64,000 nt of DNA, from positions 248,001-312,000 of the forward strand of contig CAUJLY010000004.1 of NCBI GenBank assembly GCA_963281155.1, read 5' to 3'. Positions 57,159-64,000 of this stretch are shown in pieces. The DNA comes from Rhabditophanes sp. KR3021 (lineage: Eukaryota > Nematoda > Chromadorea > Rhabditida > Alloionematidae). Position 1 is the stretch's first letter, and every line of letters starts with the position of its first letter. The notes under the pieces were generated by a model. It worked only from the letters and a program-made list of their open reading frames with translations. It did no database searches and was not told the DNA's origin. The translations under genes and the position numbers were made by a program.

Positions 57159-57497
57159 TTCTTTTCAATATTCTCAAATTAACGTCCACTTTTTGTGTGT
57201 ATTTATTTTAAAAATAATTGCTCCTAATAAACTTTTTCAAACAAAATATATTTGGAATTGTTTCATCAAAGTGTTTATTTAAAAGGTAATATTTAAATGA
57301 ATAATAAATGGTATGTTGAAAAGAGCAACAGAGAGGCAAAGTGAAGGCATTGTAGTATAAGAAATTATGGTCTCGTTGAGTAACGAAACATGCATTAGTA
57401 ATATAATTATGCTAACCATCAAACATCAAGAACTACACTATTATGATATCACTTAGAGTAAAGGTATTATCAATTAGTGACACTGGAGGAAAAGGAT
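57159..57497. other. Spacer between convergent genes
   Basis: About 340 nt between the ends of RBBP5 (plus) and adenylosuccinate synthetase (minus). AT-rich 3' sequences; no gene is seen. Confidence 0.5.
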
Positions 57498-58862
57498 TTA
57501 TTGGCGGAGGATGAGGGCTTCTCTTTCCACACCAACTCCGATGTATTTGATGAAAACTTGGGCACTGTTTTCGATGTAACGAACGTATGCTTGGCAAGTT
57601 TCAGGCAAATCTTCGAACTTGCGAACCGATGAAGTGTCCGAGTTCCATCCTTTCATGGTGATGTATTGGGGTTCGATTTTGTCCCAATCATCAGCTTTAG
57701 CTGGAGGAGCATCCAACGTTTCTCCGTTCAACTTGTACCCAACGCAGATCTCAATTTCGGGGAAGGTGTCCAGGATGTCCAGCTTCGTCAAGGCAATCTC
57801 AGTCAATCCATTGATGATGCAAGTTCTCTTGAGAAGGAACAAGTCCAGCCATCCGCACCTTCTCTTACGCCCAGTAGTGACTCCCACCTCTTTGCCGATC
57901 GATTGCAACTTGTCACCGATGTCGTTGATTTGTTCAGTTGGGAAGGGACCAGTGCCGACACGGGTTTGGTAAGCCTTGACCACTCCGATGACGGTGTCGA
58001 CGGCAGTTGGCGGAATTCCTAGGCCAGTACAGGCTCCGCCAACGGTAGAGTTGGAGGAAGTGACGTATGGGTAGGTTCCGAAGTCAATGTCCAAAAGAGC
58101 TCCATTGGCTCCCTCCACTAGGATAGACTTTCCCTGGAGACGGGCATTGTCCAAATAGGCGACCGTGTCACCGACAACACCAAGTTTCTCTAATCTCTCA
58201 GCGTGCCCTTTAAAGATGGCCAATTCTTGGTCCACATCAACATTAACATTTGGAAATTGCTTGCGATAGTGTTCAACAAGAGCACCGTATTTGGCTGAGA
58301 ATTGAGAAAAATCTCCCATCAAGTCGGCAACACGAAGACCATTACGGAAGCATTTGGAGGAGTAAGTTGGACCGATTCCTCTGCTCGTTGTTCCGATCTT
58401 TTGTTTGGCTTCAAGGTTAGCTTCTTGGTGACCGTCAACTTGGGAGTGAATTCCCATGACAAGGTGCGAGCTGGAAGAAACAAGAATTCTCTTTTCATAG
58501 TTCGGCATGGAGGTGATTCCGTTGTGCTCAAGTTCGTCGAAGAAAGCTCCAGCATTGAATACAACTCCGTTTCCGATGACATTCATGCAGGTGTCATTGC
58601 ATACTCCCGATGGAAGGATGTGGAAATCGTACTTCTTTCCATTGACAACAACAGTATGACCTGCATTGTTTCCTCCTTGGCAGCGAGCAGTTACGTCATA
58701 CTAAAAAAGATGACGAATCAACCAAATTATTAAACCAATTACCTTGATTTCATTGATCAAATAGTCAATCACTTTTCCTTTTCCTTCATCTCCCCACTGT
58801 GCTCCTAGAAGTACGTGGACTGGAGATCTTTTAGGTGGTGTAATTGAACACTTAGAAGTCAT
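57498..58862 (-). CDS. adss-1: Adenylosuccinate synthetase
   Basis: Predicted 440-aa GTP-dependent enzyme that makes adenylosuccinate from IMP and aspartate, the first committed step to AMP. Exons 58862-58743 and 58700-57498 (42-nt intron). The P-loop-like [11 protein letters not shown] (20-30), catalytic His in GGNNAGHT (about 50-57), IMP-binding [13 protein letters not shown] and the late block [24 protein letters not shown] are intact. An acceptor (TTTCATTTTAG) lies 14 nt before the ATG. Length and motifs match animal ADSS. Confidence 0.97.
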
Positions 58863-60612
58863 AACGAAGTTTCTTTCTAAAATGAAAATATGCCATGAAT
58901 ATCAACAACAATTCAAATAAAAATGGTTTAAAAATAATGATAAGATATAAATTTGGTTTACTAAAAAAAGTATTATGTAAAGGTTGCTATGTGACGTAAT
59001 AATTACTCACCACAATGCACATTAATAATTAGTCATAAAAATATATTTTATTTAAATAGAAAAAGCGAAAACTAATTCTTTTGATGTCTCAATAACTTGT
59101 GATTAAATTGAAAAAAGATGTTTATTGAACGTTTACTTTACTCAAACTATTCCTAATCATATAAATGTGAATGATAATGATCTAAGCTCTTTAATCTAAA
59201 ACTAAACTCTGGTCACACTAAACCTTTCCTAATCATACAAATGTTTATGGGATGGTTTAAGCTTTGAGATATGTAAATAAAGACACGATAGTCATAATAA
59301 AGTATCAAATAAAAAACAACATGTCACTTTGCTTTTTGTTGAAGTGAAACCGGATCTGACAGTAACTGCTCTTAATGGCAATATTTTGAAAAAAAATTGT
59401 TCTTTGTCATCTAAATTCATAACTAACTTTTGAATAGAAGGGAAAATGTCCTAATTAATTTGTGTGCCTGTTAATGTCAACTAATTATATTTTATTGAAA
59501 ATTATATATTGGCATTGTGTCAGGACAGCTGCAACGCAAAAAAGTCTTAATAAATAAAGATTGGGTTTGTTTAAAGAAGCAACTGTGGAGTGGCAAAGAC
59601 GAAATACAAAAATGAACTAACTCAAAATTAGTAACTTCCATCTGACACTACAAATCAACCCAAACATTTGACGGAACACTAATAATTGAAATAGATTTAA
59701 AAATAATTTGAATTCAAATTGGCCATATACAAGAAGTCGTCACAGGAATGTTGTTTGGAAGGTAGTCAATTCATTATGAATTGAATTAGAAGGCAGGATC
59801 ATTTAATTTTAAAAAGAAAAGGTGACTTACACTTTTTTGTGGTTTTGAGTGTTTAAATAAATAACGATAAAAAGTGGAAATATGTTTTATACATTTTTTA
59901 TGTCACATCAAAATATATTTGCATTTAATACATAAAACATTTTCATTAAATCATGGTAAAGTGAAAACAAACCATCTGACCAGGAACTTATATAAGTTTA
60001 AAAAATGAATGTTGCCAAAGTATATATTTTAAACAATAATCCCATAAAGATCGACAGAATAAAAATAGGATCTTGTTTCAATCGAAAGTGGAATGTTGGT
60101 TAAATATAAAAGTACAGATCACTTTCTAATACCTCCTCTAAGTTGACATTAAAAAATAGTTGAAAATAGTACTTTGATATTATATAACCAATTTTGAGAT
60201 GCAACAATTATGATTAGTTTGCGGTAATATTTGGATGATCACGACGGTGTCTTTTATTAACAGTTTTGGCAGGACAAAGTGGCTTTTTTGATTGAAGATA
60301 ATGAATGCTTTGATCTTTGGAAATAAGGCTTTCTCTTTTATTTCGATTAGTTTCTCGTCTTTTTTAATTTATTACACCTCTTCTTCAATTAATGCCTTTA
60401 AAGATGTGTTCGACATTTATAAAGCATCCACAAAGTAGTGCCAAAAACATTTCCATACTTTAAAAGTCTTCACTACTATCCAGCATAACATTCAATCCAT
60501 TTGTTTTTTATTTGTCCACTCATACCCCTCCAACTCCTACCACGACAACATACCAACAGTCAAGCAGTCGTCACTGTTTATCTGAACTTGTTTTTTACTA
60601 ACCTCTCAAGCC
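58863..60612. other. 1.75-kb divergent intergenic region
   Basis: Lies between ADSS (minus) and PSMD5 (plus). AT-rich throughout; no open frame of credible length, no recognisable RNA gene, repeat or relic. Must hold both promoters. The ADSS acceptor is at 58878-58877. Confidence 0.55.
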
Positions 60613-62137
60613 ATGATGCTAGTTAATCCTGAAGAAAGCGACTTTTCTCTTGAATCTCCTATCTGGACACGGAAGGGCATTGAAGACTTGCTATCTACCT
60701 TCAGACTAAACCCTAATTTTGGCGTTGCTGCTAACATCTTGGACAAATTACCGCTTGAATATGTTTCCTTGATTCCAAGGTATGTTTTGTATTCAACATT
60801 TGTTTGTAATCATATTTATTTTCTATATATAGGGATATTATTCCGGAACTTCAAGATCTGATTACTGAATTGTTTAGGTCATTTACAATTGAATTGTTTA
60901 TTGAAAAGTATCAATTGATATTTTTAAACTTCATCAACAAATGTCCCTCAGATATGGTTAGAACCGTCCTCATCAACTTCATCCTCCCAAATCTGAATGA
61001 GAAGACGGTGACGCATTTGAAAAGCAGAGGCCAGGCGATCATTGTCGCCATCACCAGACGTCTCTCTGACTGCACTTGCTCGGAGATCGTGGCCGAAGCC
61101 GTCAGACCATTCGTCGACTGCCCAGAAGTCCAATTAGAATTGGCTGAAGGCACCAAACACGAAGACTCCCTCATCCGTTTCAAGTACTACGCAGTGGCAG
61201 AAGCTGTCCTCATGAAGTCTCCCACCACCCACTTCCAAGCCATCTCTCCAATGATGAAAGGAATCATGGGTGAGATTCGGAGTGGAGACCAACTCACCAT
61301 CTATGCCGCCCTCAACATGCTAGCCGAAATCATCCCAGAAAGGGCCCAAGTAATCAAGTACTACATTCAGATGGGAATTCCAGACTTGATTTTTGAGTGC
61401 ATGAGTGGGGGGAGGAGGAGTTTGAGGAGACGTTTCAATTCGCTGGCATCATCAAGTTTTTGTCCTTTTATGCTGCAACTGATTATAGTGTGTTGGTGGA
61501 GTATAGTTATATCGTAGATATTTTGGTGAAGATGGTCATTTCGTATGAGGAGTATGAAGTTACCAAAGGCTACCTGGCTCTGGGATCGTTCGCTGCAGCC
61601 TTCTCAACGCCTCAATCAAAAAGTCTTTTGATGAAGGGAGGTTTGGATGAGAGTGTGATGGAGTCTGTTGTAGAGTCTTACACGAAAGCTTTGATTAGGG
61701 GCAGCAACAGCTTGAAACTACGTTCCCTGGACGCCCTTTCTCTCTTTTTTAGGGACTGTTCAGAAGATGGAGAGGAGGGGTTGGAGAGTGTATTCAATCT
61801 GTTTAACTCATCCTTTTTCGTGAGACTGCTGTCTAATTTGAAGACGCCAATCACAGAAATCCGGATGGGGACGCAACTTTTGGTGACAATGTTCCTGCAA
61901 TACGAATGGGGCTTCAAGTGTGTGTATGGGTATGACTTCAACTTCTTCAAAGTGTTCCTAGACCGTTCAACAGACCAAAATGCCGAAGGCATGCAAAACA
62001 AATACGACATCCTTCAAATCCTCGTCACCAAATACGGCACCAAACTAAAAGCCGACGACTTGACTCTGGCCGAAACTTACCTAAGAAATGGTGCTGTCTA
62101 CCACCCAGCCCCTCCCGAAGTTGCCATGGAAATGTAA
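60613..62137 (+). CDS. PSMD5: PSMD5 (26S proteasome assembly chaperone), with frame break
   Basis: Helical-repeat (HEAT/ARM) chaperone that binds the regulatory-particle base subunit PSMC2 during proteasome assembly (known for PSMD5/S5b). Exons: 60613-60779 and 60833-62137. The two ends of the family match well: FAGIIKFLSFYAATDYSV aligns with the PGFVKFFGNLAV region and the tail FLDRSTDQNAEGMQNKYDIL...NGAVYHPAPPEVAMEM matches the human end. The frame is broken at the run of six G at about 61407-61412: reading before it ends in IFECMSGG, after it continues EEEFEETFQF in the next frame. A single extra G would restore one 490-aa protein. A sequencing or assembly error is the simplest cause; a real mutation is possible. 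Confidence 0.85.
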
Positions 62138-62318
62138 AAAAAGATGATAAATGCGATGGTGAAATCAAAAATAAAATGTTATTGTATGACTTATTTTGTC
62201 CTGTATCCCAATCAAATAATATTTTCAATATTTATACTTATATTTCTGTAATTTTGAGAAAAGAATAAAGTAATATCCATGAATTGGTTTGTATCTTTTT
62301 GTTAAGTGGTTTCTTTGA

Positions 62319-62396
62319 ATTGTAATTGGTTTGCTTAAATTGTAATTGGTTTGTTTAAGTTGTAATTGGTTTGTTTAAATTGTAGATGGTTTGAAT
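62319..62396. repeat. 20-nt tandem repeat
   Basis: About four copies of ATTGTAATTGGTTTGTTTAA in direct tandem, the first three nearly identical and the fourth degenerate (TTGTAGATGGTTTGAATG). It sits between the end of PSMD5 and LSM8. Related shorter pieces (GAATTGGTTTG) precede it at 62281. Confidence 0.85.
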
Positions 62397-62519
62397 GTCT
62401 CGAAGTATAAAGTGTGGAAGAAAGCATCTCTAAAACGGAGCATCATTTAAACTTGTTTTAAGTTTGATGCAATATTCTGTTTGTATTATAGTGACAGCTA
62501 AGTTGCTATAATTGCCGGA

Positions 62520-62859
62520 ATGACTACAACACTAGATGATTATTTGAATAAAAGAGTCCAGGTTATTACTGGAGATGGTAGAGATATTTTTGGAATGCTA
62601 CTTGGTTTTGATCAAACTACTAATCTAATTATCGAAGATGCTAGGGAGAGAATTTTTAGTAGTGCCAAGAAGTTGGAGATTGCTCAATTAGGATTGCAAT
62701 TAATTAAAGGAAGTAATGTGTATGTTTAGATTGGTTTTTGTTAATGCTTTTATTATTTGTAGGGCTCTTGTTGGATTGATTGACGCTGAAGTTCATGACA
62801 ATATAGATTGGGAGCAGATGTCTGTTAGGCCTATGGAAGCCATTTGGGAAGCTGATTAG
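62520..62859 (+). CDS. lsm-8: LSM8 (U6 snRNA-associated Sm-like protein)
   Basis: Predicted 98-aa Sm-fold protein, the subunit that distinguishes the nuclear LSM2-8 ring bound to the U6 snRNA 3' end. Exons: 62520-62719 and 62763-62859 (43-nt intron); the donor choice GT|GTATG gives GSNVALVGLID. Sm1 motif: VQVITGDGRDIFGMLLGFDQTTNLII; Sm2: GLQLIKGSNVALVG. The N-terminus MTTTLDDYLNKRV and the C-terminal VRPMEAIW match LSM8 rather than LSM1 in length. Confidence 0.93.
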
Positions 62860-63316
62860 TTATTAATTAATTTATTATAATACCTGTAATAATTTTGTTT
62901 TTATCAAAGTTGACTATGTCGTGAAGGTTGTATTATTGGTGGACAATATTTAAATATATCATAAATTGTGTATCTTTCAATTTTATAAACCTTTCTCAGA
63001 ATGCTATATTTTACAAATATCGCCTTTTCTAATTATATTGTTGTTTCCTACACACTTCTTCGTTGTGTGATGACGGCAAAACTCGAGGCAAGATTGGAGT
63101 AAAGCGTATGAATTGATAATGTTTGTTGACAACCCCACTACAAATCTAAATAAGTTGTCTATCTAGTGAACACTTTTGAATAACCGCCAACTAATATAAC
63201 TGGTCTTCGTTGTTCCCACTAAGTCTAGACACAATCCGTATCGCATATTTGAATATTAGGGACACTCTATTAATTGGCCTCTTTTTTATAGGTTATATAG
63301 GATCCTTTAATTAGTA
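62860..63316. other. Intergenic upstream of the BRG1 homologue
   Basis: About 450 nt between LSM8 and the BRG1/SWSN-4 gene, same strand. Contains the acceptor (CTTTTTTATAG, AG 63290-63291) 25 nt before the next ATG. Nothing else recognised. Confidence 0.5.
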
Positions 63317-64000
63317 ATGCAACATCAGATGCTCCCCGCTCAGGGACACCAGCCCCCTCATAATGGAGGTTTGAGTTATCCGAATAGTTTACCGTATCCT
63401 CAGAACATCTCGAACATCGCTAACAAAGACAGTGCCATGCAGTACTTGGATAATACTATGAGTGGTATGGAAGAAAGAAATTTGGACGGTGATCCAAGGT
63501 ACTTTAAAATGGCCCAGCTTAGGCAAAGGGTGTCAGGTAATAAAAATAAAACGTACCTAACTCCAATTAAGAATGTATTTTTAGGAAGTGCAACCGTAAC
63601 TAACAAAGCACTTTACGAGGGAATGGGAACAAAAAATGAAATGAAAAAGATGACGCCTAGTCAGATTGAGCTTTTAAGAAACCAAATAAGTGTTTATAGG
63701 AGGTTATGCCGCGGCCAAACTATTCCACATTATTTGTCCAAAGTATTAATTCGAAAGGCTGACAATTTACCTAGACCCGGGCAGATTGGCTTAGAAGACC
63801 CCAATTTGCCCTATGATTTGGCTAAAATTTACCAATTAACGGCTCCAAAGAGAGAAAAGGGAACATTATGCCCGATACCTAGAGGTTTTGATCCGGCTTT
63901 AATGTGCAAAGAAAAGCAAAATCGTGTTAATAATAAGATTGGGCTGCGTATTCAGGAATTACAGTCTTTGTCCATTGACTTGGCGCCTCATTTAAGAAAA
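63317..64000 (+). CDS. swsn-4: BRG1/SWSN-4 SWI/SNF ATPase, N-terminal part (runs off the window)
   Basis: Start of a SMARCA4/2-type chromatin-remodelling ATPase. Two exons are in the window: 63317-63536 and 63585 to beyond 64000 (48-nt intron); about 212 residues are visible. The N-terminus is Gln/Pro/His-rich. The QLQ domain, KMTPSQIELLRNQISVYRRL with CRGQTIPHYL, lies at about 111-140, and the later segment PIPRGFDPALMCKEKQNRVN with GLRIQELQSLSIDLAPHLRK matches the entry to the HSA region of BRG1. The helicase and bromodomain would lie downstream. An acceptor is 25 nt before the ATG. Confidence 0.92.
   Translation, partial: MQHQMLPAQGHQPPHNGGLSYPNSLPYPQNISNIANKDSAMQYLDNTMSGMEERNLDGDPRYFKMAQLRQRVSGNKNKTYLTPIKNVFLGSATVTNKALYEGMGTKNEMKKMTPSQIELLRNQISVYRRLCRGQTIPHYLSKVLIRKADNLPRPGQIGLEDPNLPYDLAKIYQLTAPKREKGTLCPIPRGFDPALMCKEKQNRVNNKIGLRIQELQSLSIDLAPHLRK

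Noticed and set aside
1..64000. tRNA, rRNA, snRNA, CRISPR and intact transposable elements
   Set aside because: I looked for A/B-box-like tRNA sequences, long inverted or direct terminal repeats and regular spacer arrays and saw none that could be supported by eye; a dedicated scan (covariance models, repeat finder) would be needed to exclude small RNA genes.

Overview
This window is eukaryotic and almost certainly from a nematode. It has about thirty protein genes with many tiny introns (mostly 36-50 nt, GT..TTTTAG) and AT-rich intergenic DNA. It carries families typical of nematodes: a Ground-like (Grl) hedgehog-related protein, a LIPS-type lipase, an IRG-7-like EGF/VWA/C-type-lectin mosaic, and a saposin-like caenopore. 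In addition, a dozen or more genes start 0-29 nt downstream of an isolated 3' splice acceptor, which is what spliced-leader trans-splicing leaves in the genome. I saw no tRNA, rRNA, CRISPR or intact transposon. Exon joins were worked out by hand from GT/AG (and two GC/AG) sites and checked by reading frame.

Layout. 1-14 kb: an aquaporin with an altered first NPA motif, a C2H2 zinc-finger protein with eight fingers in pairs, an MTA/LIN-40 chromatin protein, and a Grl protein with a tandem-repeat region. 14-18.5 kb: a minus-strand cluster with operon-like spacing (MRPL28, YIPF5, PIH1D1 and possibly a thioredoxin-like membrane protein). 19-22 kb: a BTB-BACK gene, a broken MFS transporter and a three-copy repeat. 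22-31.5 kb: mevalonate kinase, the APC1 subunit of the anaphase-promoting complex, and Mediator subunit 8. 31.7-36.9 kb: a small secreted Cys/Thr-rich protein, a BTB-BACK-kelch gene, an aspartyl protease, and an 85-aa membrane protein.

37-41 kb: two tRNA-modification genes in tandem (FTSJ1-type 2'-O-methyltransferase, MOCS3/UBA4), followed by a pseudogene patch holding a scrap of the U5 snRNP gene TXNL4A/DIB1 and a fragment of VPS13. 41-53 kb: a lipase, a four-exon saposin-like gene, and a 1948-aa IRG-7-like gene whose two 1.1-kb introns carry degenerate coding sequence on the opposite strand. 53-64 kb: housekeeping and chromatin genes (AK2, NUDT6-like, RBBP5, adenylosuccinate synthetase, PSMD5, LSM8, and the start of a BRG1/SWSN-4 ATPase).

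Functional themes. Chromatin and transcription are represented by LIN-40/NuRD, MED8, RBBP5/COMPASS and BRG1/SWI-SNF. Protein turnover and cell cycle are represented by APC1 and PSMD5. Nucleotide metabolism is represented by AK2 and ADSS. Secreted or immune-type genes (Grl, mucin-like, aspartyl protease, lipase, saposin, IRG-7-like) sit mostly at 31-53 kb, and nearly all the pseudogene debris lies in or beside them. The most useful results beyond a routine gene list are the saposin and 85-aa genes assembled from small exons, the repaired intron and frameshift models (FTSJ1, BTB-BACK, NUDT6, PSMD5), the pseudogene patch, and the antisense remnants inside the IRG-7-like introns.
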